Positions 1-11,187 of a stretch of DNA of 64,000 nucleotides are shown in pieces. The notes below the pieces were generated by a model that worked only from the letters and a program-made list of their open reading frames with translations, ran no database searches and was not told the origin of the DNA. This DNA is from Lepraria neglecta. Its lineage: Eukaryota > Ascomycota > Lecanoromycetes > Lecanorales > Stereocaulaceae. Numbering within the stretch: position 1 is the first letter of the stretch; every line of letters starts with the position of its first letter. The position numbers and the translations under genes are program-made. The stretch spans positions 4,471,501-4,535,500 of the forward strand of contig CM065646.1 of the NCBI GenBank assembly GCA_033220425.1, read 5' to 3'.

Positions 1-774
1 CTGAACCTCCACATCCTCATACCCGGCCTCTGCACAAATACTCTTAATCCTCTCAATCCTCTCCAGCCACTCAGCATCTACCTCCTCCCCAACCAGCGTA
101 ATAAGAATAGTCCTCGGACTCTCGTCATCCTCATCGCCAGTTCCCACATCAACCACATCAACCATTTTGCCCACCCGGATGTTACGTAAGATTTCATTAC
201 TCACCAGATGGCAGATATTGTCATTCCAAGCATTTCTGAAAGCAGGGTCCCACATTATGAGCAAGACCTTCTTAGGTTCGTCAACTCTCGGATCGATGAA
301 CTCGACTTTGAGCTCCTTGTGGCTGATGGTAGCAAGATGGATCCGCAGACCCTCGAGAGCTGGTAGCCAAGTATTATAGTTCGCTGATGCCTCAATAAAC
401 AAAGTCAAATGTCTCATTTCCAGAGGTTCTAAGATAGAGTAGGGTTAGCGGTGTGCTAAGTCGAAGTCTTTAGGATGGACGTTGTATCTGGTGAGGACAA
501 CGAGACAGGTTTCCTTGAGAACAGGCCAGCTGTAGGTTTCTCTCGTTAGAGGCTCTGCAGGGTAGGAGAAGAGTGGGAGAGGAAGAAGAGGCAAGGGAGA
601 GCCGATGCCGACGGGGGATGTGAGGTCGACGAATTCGGAGGTTGAGGGGAGGGTTTTGCCTGTTGAGGAGTCGTTGCGAACACGGGGAAAGTAGCAGAGA
701 GGAAGAGGTGCTCGGCGTGTTGCCATTGTTAGGTTGGAGGACTCCGGCTTGGTTTCTGAGAGTTCGTCTGGCAT
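1..774 (-). CDS. Unknown fungal protein, 3' part outside the window
   Basis: On the minus strand an ATG at 774 opens a 109-codon frame that is Pro/Leu/Ser-rich and ends near 445. A second frame, open from about 430 to the window edge, reads as ordinary globular protein (for example LTLFIEASANYNTWLPALEG and IDPRVDEPKKVLLIMWDP). The two are probably exons of one gene, because a branch-like CTAAC and a pyrimidine-rich acceptor ending CTTAG lie between them near 430-455. I could not find a donor that keeps the frame, so the junction is unresolved. Two separate frames or a frameshift are alternatives. I do not recognise the family. The C-terminus lies beyond position 1. Confidence 0.45.
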
Positions 775-1233
775 GTTGAGGTCTGGAATAGCTATTGAGA
801 ATCTTCAGAAGGGTGCAAGATCTGGGTCTAGATCTATGGGTGAGTTGTGAGACGTGGTGAATAGACTGGGTTGTAGGTATGATAGTGAGAAAGTAGGCGT
901 GGATGGCTTTTTATATGGGTGAGCATGACTGATACTTATTTGGTTGCTTTTTTTTGCACATGAATCGTGAAATAAAAGTCATCCGTCAAAGTGATAAAAC
1001 ATTGCGGAGGAAGCATCGTTGCGTTGCTTTCGACAAGAACTGTATCTTCGAAATATGATGGATGGCAAGGAGGAAAGAAAAGCAGTTTAGAATAAATGGC
1101 AAGATATTGAATGTCAAGGCACGTGCTCCTGCACTAGATCCATCCCTTCATAGATTCCATCGTCTCCAAACCCAACCCCTCGTGTACTTAGATAGTAAAA
1201 TATGGGCGTAAATCATCGCATAAATCATCTCAC

Positions 1234-3492
1234 CTAAAGCTTGCTGCTAGTAGGCCCACAGCACTCACCGACCTTCGCCTCCACACTTGGCTGCATATGC
1301 TTCTTCGTGACCTCCGTACTGCGGTTAAAATCCTGGTTACTCGGGGGCACATCCAGCGCAGGATTCTTATCAAAGAAGTTCATCGGCTTAAACGACACTT
1401 TGATAATCTCGCAAGGCATGACGGGGAAGTCCTCGATACGCACAACGTGCTGCAAGCCGAATTGCACCCAGACGACAATATCGTCGTCGACGACATTTTC
1501 CTTGCGATCAGCCCAGGCACGGACACCGGCACCGCCACGGGATTGATTGGTGTATTTGCCGCCAGCGAAGAGCTCGTCGCCGTGGTATTTGGTGACGTAG
1601 ATGTTGTGGTCAGCGAACTCGGCACGCTTGTGGTGGAAGGAGCTCGGGTCGGCGACCATCTTTTGGAAGGCGGGGGCGTGGATCTTGTAGGCGACTGGCT
1701 TTCCGTTGACGGGGTTGCGGGAGAAGTTGTTCTGAATTTTGTAGGTCCGGTTCGTGTTGTAGTCTGTGTCGAGGCCGGCGGATTTCTGGACAGTGGTTTC
1801 GGTAACGGTGTAACCCATGCCGTGAGGGTTGAATTCAGAGATTGGTATTGGATGGACTTCGTCATAGGCAAGGCTGTTGGCGTGGCCGTCGATGGCGGGG
1901 TCGACGCGAAGGGAGAAGATGTGCTGGTGGTGCGTTGCGAGTACGCCAGGGTGGACGATGGTTCCCCATGGTACTTCGACGCCTTCATCGATGGGTTGAG
2001 TGCTGATGATGCCGGTGGCTCGAACCTCATACGTTACCTCGCCGGCTTGGTTGAACATGAAAGCCATGATGTATTCGTAGTTAGCAACAGTGATGATAGA
2101 TTGCACAACGAGTTCTCGACTTCGCACTATCCCTGCTATGCCTGTACGGTAGTTCGTATGCTTCCAGCCGATGCCGGCGTCTTGCTCATGGACGCAGACG
2201 ACATTGTCCATTGGCTGAACGTCACCCTCGTCAGTAGAGAGGACAGCGTTGAGGTAGTGGATGGAACCAAGGCAGTCGCAGCCAAGCTTCAGATTGTTAG
2301 CCATGGTGCCGGCACCAGCATCACCGAGGTCAAAGGCCGCTTTCTTGTGGAAAGGGGGTCGAGGATCAGCGTAGGGGATATTCATGTCTGAAAGAGCAAG
2401 GCGATAGAAGAGACTCCGCCCAGCATATCGAACCTGGGATATTTAGTACTTGTTAGGCTTCAATACTTCACATCAAACTTACGTCGTAAAGCACCATGCC
2501 TTCCCTTTGGTTGAAACCCACTCGGAATGACCATTTCTGCCATTCAATGACTTGTCCAGTCTCTCCTGATTGGGTTACTTTGAAGCTTGCACCTTCAGGC
2601 TGCACGACATTTAGCGGCTTCAAGTCTGTCCTCAACTTTTGGTGGTCCGCTGAATATTCATTCGGTGGCGGTATCGACAAAGGTTGGCTTGGCTTAGTCT
2701 CGAAGCCAGCACCAGTAGGACAGAGGTCGATTCGAACCACTTTCGATTCTACGCAATCTACCACCGGGGAGATAGCAAGTGGAAAGGCGTAATGATTCGA
2801 ATCAAGGTTTGCAGGGTCGTTTGGATCTCTCATGTAGAGGAAGCACTGGTACATTCGTCGGTCGTCATCGACACCATCAGAGCCTAGACTGTGTGAGACA
2901 ACGAAACGGATTCAATGAATTTGCATGGAGCCTCGTACCATAAATCCATGGATCACTGACAATGGCAGTGCCTTCTGGAAGTCCCAATTTGGCTATTTCT
3001 GCTTTGACACCTTCGTCTTCCAGGGCGATTTTCTCGATCAGCAGGATCTCCTCCCAGTCTCCAGGACCGTGGATATTGGCACCCAGTCGGATATTGCTCT
3101 CTACCCTGTCCCGCGAGAGATTGACGATAGCTTCATGGAATTTGTCCTTAAGCACACACGTTAGTAAATAGCTATTTAGGCATCGTTATGTATGCTCCTT
3201 TTCCAATCTTGCTTACAGTATTGCGTAGATAATAAGAAACAAAGATTTTTCTGTCAATCTTTGGCAGCTTGGCTCCTTTGTGCTCAGCTTCCAGATACGG
3301 CACTAGTTGAGCCTTCTCAGGCTCTTCAAGTGTGATAGCTTTGAACTGGAACTTTGTCTTGGAAGGATAAAGATTCTTAATGAGCTCAGCAGAACGCTTG
3401 ATCTCTGAAGCAGTGACAGGGCAAAGAGGGTGGGAAGCGTTTTGCTTGATTGATTCAGCCATAGGAGCCATTGAGACTTGTTCGGTCGACAT
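1234..3492 (-). CDS. Peroxisomal copper amine oxidase (primary-amine oxidase)
   Basis: Oxidises primary amines to aldehydes with release of ammonia and hydrogen peroxide, using copper and a tyrosine-derived topaquinone. Four exons by eye: 3492-3217, 3146-2939, 2883-2483 and 2433-1234. They sum to 694 aa, normal for the family. The cofactor motif NYEY places the topaquinone tyrosine at about residue 414. The copper ligands are the HxH in ATHHQHIFSL (about 464 and 466) and the His in GLQHVVRIEDFPVMP (about 624). The catalytic-base Asp is in KKAAFDLGDAG (about 330). The protein ends in SKL, a canonical peroxisome import signal, which matches fungal amine oxidases that share the organelle with catalase. 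A large open frame on the plus strand over the last exon is a shadow. Confidence 0.93.
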
Positions 3493-3680
3493 GACGGAAG
3501 TTTGGAGTTGCGTTGCTTAAATGCAGTTCAACGAAAAAGAAGAAAAAGAAATCGGAATATCAACGATGATGTATAGCGAATAGAACGATGGGATAGATAT
3601 CTTATGTAGCTATGGGTCTACTCTCGCACGTTGTAAGAAAACTGTGAGACGCGGTTAGAGGTGGAGAAGGAAAACGCCCG

Positions 3681-3725
3681 AGAGGAGAGGAGAGGAGAGG
3701 AGAGGAGAGGAGAGGAGAGGAGAGG
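3681..3725. repeat. (AGAGG)9 microsatellite
   Basis: Nine perfect tandem copies of AGAGG lie about 190 bp upstream of the amine oxidase start codon. On the coding strand of that gene the tract is CCTCT-rich, a pyrimidine tract in the promoter or 5' leader. The rest of 3493-4349 shows no supportable gene. Confidence 0.95.
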
Positions 3726-4349
3726 CACTTGTGTATTCCGGGGCTACTCTCGAGCGTTATTGCCCTTCCTTGGGAAAGATTAATCATACGCATGGCCCTG
3801 CCCGTTCAAGCAAGCGTAACGTCTTTTCGATAAAGGTGTAGATACACTTGATAGGAGATATAGACGCCTTTAGAGATAAGGTGTCATGGTTGAGTTTTCA
3901 ATTGGTAGAATAGAGGGGAAAGTGGGGTGTTCCCGCGGGGTCAAAAGATGTGCCTGATGCCCGCTTTACTGCTCTAGGCAGCTCGTTCCGATGAGCTCTT
4001 CTTCCGTCGATCATTGCCTGAAACTGTGAAAGTACAAAGCTTGGGCATGTGAGCGAGGAAAGGAAAATCCATTGCGGGAGTATGCCTACAAGTTTTTCTA
4101 CAAAGCCGGAAATAAGCCAAAGCTGTGGGACAGAAATCGACCATGTGAAGCAGCAAAGTTGTTGGAAATGGAGATAGTTGAGTAGCCAAATCTATGTATC
4201 AAGGGTAACAAACTAGACATGCACGCTCAAATCATGAAATGAATCGCTAATAGATCCGCCAACTCCCGGAAATCTACCCTATCACCTCGCCATGACATGA
4301 AGAAAACCCCCACAACACCACCACAGTACCGGTCAAAATCCCCATCTAT

Positions 4350-5130
4350 CTACCGCTTAACACACAACCAAACCGTCCCCCTCGCACTTGTCCACCCAAG
4401 TTGCCCCAAAGTTCGGCCGTGTGCCCTACCGTGGTAAGTAAACGTATCCCCCGCCTGCCAGATATTACCCCTAACCTCAATCATCTCCGTGAGACCACAG
4501 TCCCCTTGCTCGGGCATTCCAAGCTGGGTCATGAGTTCACGAACGGGCATGTTGCAGGGGACTTTGTGCACGGAATAGTCAAAATGTTGGTTAAATCCCC
4601 CAGGATAGTCACATGGGCGGGATCCATCCCCAAGAAAGTTGATCGTTACGGTCTCCTTTGGACCGATATATGACCATTCGCCGGCGGTCATTTGATGGCC
4701 GTCGACCCATTGGCCGGGAGGTTCGTAGGGGTATTGAGCCGGCGCAGGGGCAGGCGGAGCAGGAACAGGCGGAGGCGCTAGTCCCATTAGTACGGGGCAC
4801 ACAGCGGGGACAGCAGCCACATGATATGGTGTCGGGACGGGGTAAGGGACGGGGTATGGCTGGTAATCCGGGTAGTAGACCATACCGGCTGGGTCTGGGG
4901 ATGGGGTTAGTCCCAAGAAATGTGGGCATGTTGGGGAACTTACCACCATAAGCTGCGTAGGGAAGGGGAGGATTCCCTCTGGTTAGGGGACACCCGCCGT
5001 TTGGGGGACCTGGGTCCGGAACGTGTTGAGGTGGTGGAGGCATAGGTGCTTCTACGAACATGCGATTTGGAGGAACGCCACCAGTGGGAGGTAAGCCGTT
5101 CAAGGTTCTGTAGCGAGTTGGTTCTGCCAT
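4350..5130 (-). CDS. Proline-rich fungal protein of unknown function
   Basis: Two exons, 5130-4944 and 4894-4350, joined by a 49-bp intron with donor GTAAGT and acceptor CCCCAG, give 243 aa. The N-terminal half is low-complexity Pro/Tyr/Gly sequence (runs such as YPVPYPVPTPYH and APPPVPAPPAPAPA). The C-terminal ~115 residues look like a folded domain with conserved-looking Trp, Cys and Gly (GEWSYIGPKETVTINF, WQAGDTFTYHGRAHG, ARGTVWLCVKR). No signal peptide or membrane segment is visible. I do not recognise the domain. The coding strand shifts from C-rich at the 5' end to G-rich at the 3' end. Confidence 0.7.
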
Positions 5131-5820
5131 TGTTGATGGAGGAAGAGATGGAGTTTATGAAGTAAAGCGGTAGGTAGGACGATGTAGATGCAGCAAGGCA
5201 CGAGATTTTATAAGCCGATGAACACGAGAATGTACACAAAGGTGGGCTGTTTGCAAGTTCGGGTATGTGTGCAAGTTCGGTGACTTTGGGTATCAGATTG
5301 TTCAAAATTTGCTTTGCGTCGAAGGGAATGCTTGGAGATGGAGAACAAGTTTGTTGGAGAACGTGGCGATAAACATAGTATTCAGCATACACCGCAGAAA
5401 GGGCAATCACAAAAAGCACAGAACCAAAATGGAAACAGGTGGTAGTGCATTTTCTTGTGTTCGAGTGTCTTGCAGCCTATCAACGCTGAAAATCCAATGC
5501 CGTCTGCCTGAAACCCATGTTTGTAACGGCCGTAGACTACAGAATAATCAACAGAGTCAGAAACGGAGTCAGCAAGGAGTTGGACACGTTTGCAAATCGG
5601 TCATGAGTCTGTATATTGGATTGTGTACTGCGCAACACAAGCCAATAAGCACCCTGAAATAGCCGCAGAGGGAGCGGTTACGGACCGTTGCCATACTGCA
5701 GCTTCAATTACACAGTTTGCATGATGACGCACATTTACCATCTCCATGTCGGGGACATTCTCCATTGCCGAGGATATCGAGATTGTACTACAGCAATCAC
5801 ATGAACTCCATGTTCTAAGA
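5131..5820. other. Intergenic: promoter of the Pro-rich gene and CFT2 3' region
   Basis: 690 bp between two minus-strand genes. Short open frames exist on both strands, including a 131-codon plus-strand one from 5267, but none has splice partners, plausible composition or recognisable sequence. I see no gene here. Confidence 0.6.
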
Positions 5821-8800
5821 TTAGCCACCAGCAATCACGGCCAAACCATCGTAGATCTTCCGTTTCACAGCATAGAAAGAACCTTCCAGAGTCCTGGTCC
5901 GGAGATCTAGCACGTTCAGACCGCCTCCTTCAACTTCGATCTTGCCCGTACCAGACTTCCTCACCGCCACGAATCCGTCTACCAATAGTGTCCCTTCGCC
6001 TCTGAACTCGGCGCTGTGTCCCGTAGACTGGAGAAGCTTTCTAAGATCCGTTAGTCGAAGGTCGCCTACATGCAATGGTTGAGCAATTGAACGCGTGGCT
6101 GCCGCCATATTTGCAGGTAGCACATCTAGGGTAGGTGCAAGCTTAGGGGCTTTTTCCGATGCTGACGGGATATCGCTTAGTTTGGACTCCTCGGCTTCAT
6201 TGTTCGTTATCTTTAGCTTCTTTCTGCTGCTGATATCGGGAGGCAGCTCGTCCAGTGACGTTGCTGCCAAATGGCCCATGAGGGTAACAATGCCGAGACC
6301 TCTGACGTTCTGCCAATGTAGTCGCCGAACTAGAGCTTCACTGAGCTTAACAGTCCAGGCGTTAGTATCCACACTGACATCAACTGTCTGGCCGATGGAA
6401 GGTGTGAACACAAAGTTAGTCCTTTTGCCGATATCGTCCAACGCTTCTGTCTTCAGCTTCTGTCTCAGATCTTCGGCGAGTATATTCGTCTCCGAAACAT
6501 TGCCTGCAACGAGCACGAGCTTCTTCGGTTGTATTAGGGGAACTAAGTTGGACAAGCTTCGCTGGTCGTGGAGTCCTGCGAAGTCTACGTAAGCGACCCT
6601 GAGATTTGCCTCGACCGTAGTGGTACTGAAAGTGATCTTGGTAGGTCCGACAGCGGCTTCCTCGGACTCGTCCTCAGACTCGCCGAGGGAGTCATTCTCG
6701 TCCACATTGCCGTGACCGTCGACCGGAACGTCCAGGGTACCGCTAGCCAAGTTTCCGTTGGCTGAAGCCTTGCCCGGCTGCCGTCGTTTGCTCGGGCCAT
6801 CGACTTGTCGTACGCCGTTCGTTTGCAATCCTGAGTCTTGCCACTTTCGCTTCTGACCAAAGCCTGCCTGCTTTCGAGGATCAGCATCTCGCATGTCTTG
6901 ACCGTCGATCTCATCACGTTCTTCGGCCCGTAGGTAGTCCTCAGGCCTGATCACATCGCCAAAGTCATCACCTCGCCTTCGCTTATTGACGAATGGGAAC
7001 ATCTGCTCTCTGCCCTTCTTCCCACGGACATCATAGTCATAAACACCTGGTTGGCGGAGAAGGATGTTCACCCCCAATTCCTCCTTTCCGAGCTCCGTCT
7101 TATTGCGATTGAAACGTGCAGCCTTGGCAGTGGTGTTCAGCGCCCTCCCCTGCCGCTCTGGATCGGACTCTTCAGAGGAAGAAGAGCTTGTGGATGAAGT
7201 GTCATCGACAGCGTCAGCCGAATTTTCTAACGCCGTCCCATTGCTTAATCGTGAGAAGTTCTGTGACTGCCTGAGTGACGCAAGATATTGCTGATATAGT
7301 AAAAGCTCTTTGCCTTCGAGGGGAACACTTTGTGCCTCGTTTAACCGTAGACCCCGACCGCCAGTGTAAACTTGTTCAAGGTTCTGACCATCTTGGCCTG
7401 TCTCCATTGCCACGCCATCTCTGCGTTCATGATACCACTTTAGAAGTGTGGCAGCGAGACTAGTATTGGCGTCGTTGTCTGTGTTCTCAACGCCGTAGTC
7501 CTCGGTGAGAATGATCAAGTTATTTGGATCTGCAGCGATGCGCTGTAGGATGTCCTTTGAGAAGCCCCATTCTAAAGAAGTATCGCTTGCAAGAATGACT
7601 CGAGGACCTTGAGTTGAGATCAATCTCTCAACGCGTTTGCGGTGTTCAACTAGTTTCAAGTACCTAAAGTCGAAAGGCGTACCTGTTTTCCCTTGTGCCT
7701 GGTTCACCGGGTCTTGGTTAGATTGCTTGCTTTGGTTGCGCCTGTGCTGCCGATTGCCTGGATTCTGGGGTTCGCCTTCGAACTCACGCACAACATTCTC
7801 GTCCATCCATTCGAGCATGCTTCGCGCATATCTCATCGTCGCGCCGACGTTCTTGCTTGCCAGATAGAGCTTAGTCCTTCGAAAAGGACTATCGCTGATG
7901 TTGTCGGAGATTTCTTTTCGCCATGCGTGCTCTAGAATATAGGCCAACTCTAGAACCCTAGCACTAGTATCGGTGGGAATCAAGACAGTCCCCCCTTTTG
8001 CGACTGTGGAACGGATCATGTCCAGAAGTAGATCATCCCGCTTCTTACGCCCGCCAGCCATGGCATTTTTTTCCGCTCCTCTCGCGCTGCAGACCAGAGC
8101 GGTTGGCTTCCTGAGCTCCTCGATCACCTCAGCGCCTCCACCTCCAGACCCACCGAGCCATGCAGCTCCAGCAAGAACGTTCTCACGTGCTTGATTCCAG
8201 TCCACCGCGTAGACGATGGATTCCATGCCATGTTGTATTCGCCATATCGTACCCCCCAATGTATGTCCTGCATTGTAGGCTGTAATAGTCAAGTCGTTCA
8301 GAGGTGGCGAGAAGGGTGAAGGTAGAGGTTGATGAGGTTGGGAGTATTTTAGAGGGTGTATGAGAGCGAAGTAGGAGGCGATTTCTTCGGTAGCAGGTGG
8401 TTGTAGAAGTATGTTGGGGGCGTCTTCTGTGCTTGAAGATGAGTAAGAGATTGAGGCGTCCGAGAGCGAGCTCTGAGGAATTATCGTGGCAGCAAGAGGC
8501 GTTGAGGAGTAGATGTCTTGCAGAAGCGTGCGGCCAAGTGATATGACAGGTGACGTGGCATAGATGGGTATTTGCGTAAATGACGGGAAATGCTTGCAGC
8601 AATGGGCGAAAGCTGCTATGTGAGCTGGAGTCGCGTGAGTGAGGAGGATTATAGAAAGGGTCGACACATGTCTATACACAAAGCTGTTAGTCAATAGCGC
8701 GACAACAGTACATCAAGCTTGGGAGCGGCATGGAAAATAAAATAGATTGTATTGTTCGTATCTATAGCATACAAGCAATCCTTATATCTCAGACGAAGCT

Positions 8801-8990
8801 CGAGATTGTGTCCGGGGGCGTGTTCGCCTCTGCAAATGACCTACCTTTCAAGTTCCTTGAGCTTTGCTACATCAAAGTTCTCATCCCATCCAACATCTAT
8901 GAGGACCTTGACCCCTCCATCAAGCTCCAATAATGATTGTGAAGCTGGGGAAGCTGACTGAGCGCCGAGTAAAGGCGTGAATTGAAACAT
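5821..8990 (-). CDS. CFT2: Cleavage and polyadenylation factor subunit Cft2 (CPSF100)
   Basis: Subunit of the nuclear complex that cleaves and polyadenylates pre-mRNA; the catalytically inactive partner of the CPSF73/Ysh1 nuclease. Exon 1 is 8990-8845 and starts with the family signature MFQFTPLLGAQS, then LELDGGVKVLIDVGWDENF. A 173-bp intron (donor GTAGGT, acceptor TATAG) leads to exon 2, 8671-5821, giving 998 aa. A degenerate metallo-beta-lactamase fold comes first (HATPAHIAAFAHCCK, GHTLGGTIWRI), then the beta-CASP part (GTVLIPTDTSARVLELAY, ILASDTSLEWGFSKDIL). A long acidic/basic linker (about residues 480-720) precedes the C-terminal RMMBL-like part (YVDFAGLHDQRSL, PKKLVLVAGN). Loss of zinc ligands is expected for this subunit. 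Confidence 0.94.
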
Positions 8991-9161
8991 GTCTTCTGTC
9001 TGTCATTCCCCCTAGGACCTTCGATGCCGGAGCTCGTCGCGTGTCAAGGTAAGAGCTACGTAGAATGCCATATTGGAACTGACATAAGATGCTCAACAGA
9101 TGGGATCTAAGGAAAAGGGAGAAATAAGTGAATGAATAATTCAGGTGTTTGACAAGGAGAG

Positions 9162-10457
9162 ATGCTCGGTTTCGATACAGGACTGTTCGCAGGACCGTTC
9201 GCTAGCGCCGTAGCCATCAATGCCCATGAATGCCGCCTAATCTCGAATCTCAAATTCTTCTCCTGGCCAAAGTACAGTCCACAATCCTCGCCAATGCTTC
9301 TCTTAGATCTCCCTTTAGACATCCTCACGCTCGTTTTCCAGCACGTCAGCCCTGCGGAGCTTCGTACTTCGATTGAGTATCTGCTTGTGTCAAAGGCATG
9401 GTATGGGGCAGTACTCCCGGTCTACGTCTCTGGAGTGCAGCTTTCTACTATCTACGTCCTGTCTAATGACTTGGAGCGCTTTCCTCGCCCTCATACGGTC
9501 TTAGGCAATGCTATTCAAGCCAAATTGACTCGTCTTTCTTTATGCCTAGATGGCCTTCCATCCAGAGACACATTGCCGCTGCACACTGAAAATTTTGATG
9601 ATAACGATCTTCAATGGCTTAAGAGGTTGGCGCGGGGCCATCGGTATGGCTCGGCAGAGACACTCGTGTACAGACTTGGGTCCAGAGGTGCAAGGGTGGA
9701 GACCCGAGAGAAGCAAGAGCTGGAAAGCCGACTAACCTCCTGGAGCGACCATATGAATGACAGGCTTGCTCGATTCGCTGAGATACTGCCAGAGTGTCAT
9801 ATCCTTGACGAGCTCAGTATAGAGACGACTCTGACTCCAAGATGGGACTACGTACTCGCCTCGTCGGTGGGAAAGCTACTCTCCAGTCTGTCATCGACCC
9901 TTACAACTCTCACCTTGGACACTTCTGCCTCCGACTTGATCAGCGGGAATGATGGCATAAAGCCAGTACATGTCTGTCCTATTATATCCCAACGTCTACA
10001 AAGCTTCCAAACTGTGAGACTTCGGATGAGATGCATGTGCCCATGCGTCTTCATCAAGCCGAGTGGATCGCCCAGCTCAAGACTACAGACTCTAGTGATA
10101 CGACTCAACCTACCTGATCATATGACAGTCTTTCATGGGAACACCCGCCGCCGCCGCTTCAAAGAATTTCATGCCAAATCATGCACCCCAGCAGAAATGC
10201 CTTTGTATCAAGAGATAATCTCAGCAGGCACTCAATTGGCAAAGACCACACCTTCGATAACAAAAATACGGATCTCGTACAGGGACTTGTATTCCCTGTC
10301 TATTCGAGTTGCAGACTGTGTTCGAGGAAGAATCTTAAAGAGATTGGGTAGCGATCATGACGCCGACAATATGATAGGAGTTGAAGATGGTCCTTGGGAG
10401 GATCAAGCAGATTTACAAGAGGATGGGCCATTACAGCTCGAGGTTCCTTTTCCCTAA
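9162..10457 (+). CDS. F-box-like protein
   Basis: A single-exon frame of up to 431 aa. An F-box-like helix-rich motif sits at residues 46-105 (LLDLPLDILTLVFQHV, then YLLVSKAWYGAVLPVYV). This suggests a substrate adaptor of an SCF ubiquitin ligase, and the remainder could be the substrate-recognition part. No leucine-rich repeats are obvious. A second in-frame ATG at 9294 would start just before the F-box and may be the true start, because the first 44 residues look unconserved. It is divergent from CFT2, with about 170 bp between start codons. The substrate cannot be inferred. Confidence 0.65.
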   Translation: MLGFDTGLFAGPFASAVAINAHECRLISNLKFFSWPKYSPQSSPMLLLDLPLDILTLVFQHVSPAELRTSIEYLLVSKAWYGAVLPVYVSGVQLSTIYVLSNDLERFPRPHTVLGNAIQAKLTRLSLCLDGLPSRDTLPLHTENFDDNDLQWLKRLARGHRYGSAETLVYRLGSRGARVETREKQELESRLTSWSDHMNDRLARFAEILPECHILDELSIETTLTPRWDYVLASSVGKLLSSLSSTLTTLTLDTSASDLISGNDGIKPVHVCPIISQRLQSFQTVRLRMRCMCPCVFIKPSGSPSSRLQTLVIRLNLPDHMTVFHGNTRRRRFKEFHAKSCTPAEMPLYQEIISAGTQLAKTTPSITKIRISYRDLYSLSIRVADCVRGRILKRLGSDHDADNMIGVEDGPWEDQADLQEDGPLQLEVPFP

Positions 10458-11187
10458 ATTGGATCGGTCTGCAACAAGCACTCAATAATGCGAAATAAAC
10501 GGTGAAAACACACCTTGCGCTTGGCTCGTTCATGAAGACTCGTTCCATGTTACAGCGCCCCGAAAGCGTAGTCATTGCTGCATAACATGCAGTCAATCAA
10601 CTTTTATGAACTATTCTCTAGTAGGTGAGAAAATAAGTTGGGCGTGAGACTGGCACAACTGTCAGAAAGAAGGCTACTTGCCATATGCATCGCCTGGTAT
10701 GGTCATGAATACGGGCCCTCAATGGAGCAACTCAACTATGATCAGAAGGAAATCCAACAGCGCGCCAGGGGTATCAGCTTCGTTCTTGAGTTCTTCGAAC
10801 CAATTGAGGTTCGTGCCCCCCTCGATCACCACTTCCTACCAACTGACCCCGGAAATCTTGACATGATCGAATGCATTGCTTTCGCAACCTTATGTTTTCA
10901 GAGATCGACACTCAAGTCACGGCATGCATAGGTAGTATTGAGTAATTCAGTCATCTTTCATATCTTCTCTGCTCAGGAATAAAACAACTTTGCTGTTGCT
11001 TCCACCCGGCTTTTGATTTCCCCTCTTCGATGACAGCAACCCCTCAATATATACAACCATGCACATGAATTGTTCCTTTGAATCCGACTAGAGCCCGCCC
11101 TGTCATTTTCCATTAATGCACCGACATGCGTTACCGGCATAAAACCATCCATCCGAAAATTTGCATGATCTACATTCCTTTACTACT
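10458..11187. other. Intergenic, no supported gene
   Basis: 730 bp between convergent genes. A 97-codon plus-strand frame (10638-10931) is antisense to a minus-strand stretch that reads like a broken coding fragment (NWFEELKNEADTPGALLDFL, then a stop, then GPVFMTIPGDAYGK). It may be a short relic, but I cannot assign it to a family. Confidence 0.45.

Noticed and set aside
1297-2391. 364-codon plus-strand frame opposite the amine oxidase
   Set aside because: Its reverse complement is the conserved copper amine oxidase exon with cofactor and metal motifs; the plus frame has no domain and is Val/Asp-biased as expected of a shadow.
3974-4189. 71-codon minus-strand frame with several Cys
   Set aside because: Too short, no splice partners, no family resemblance.
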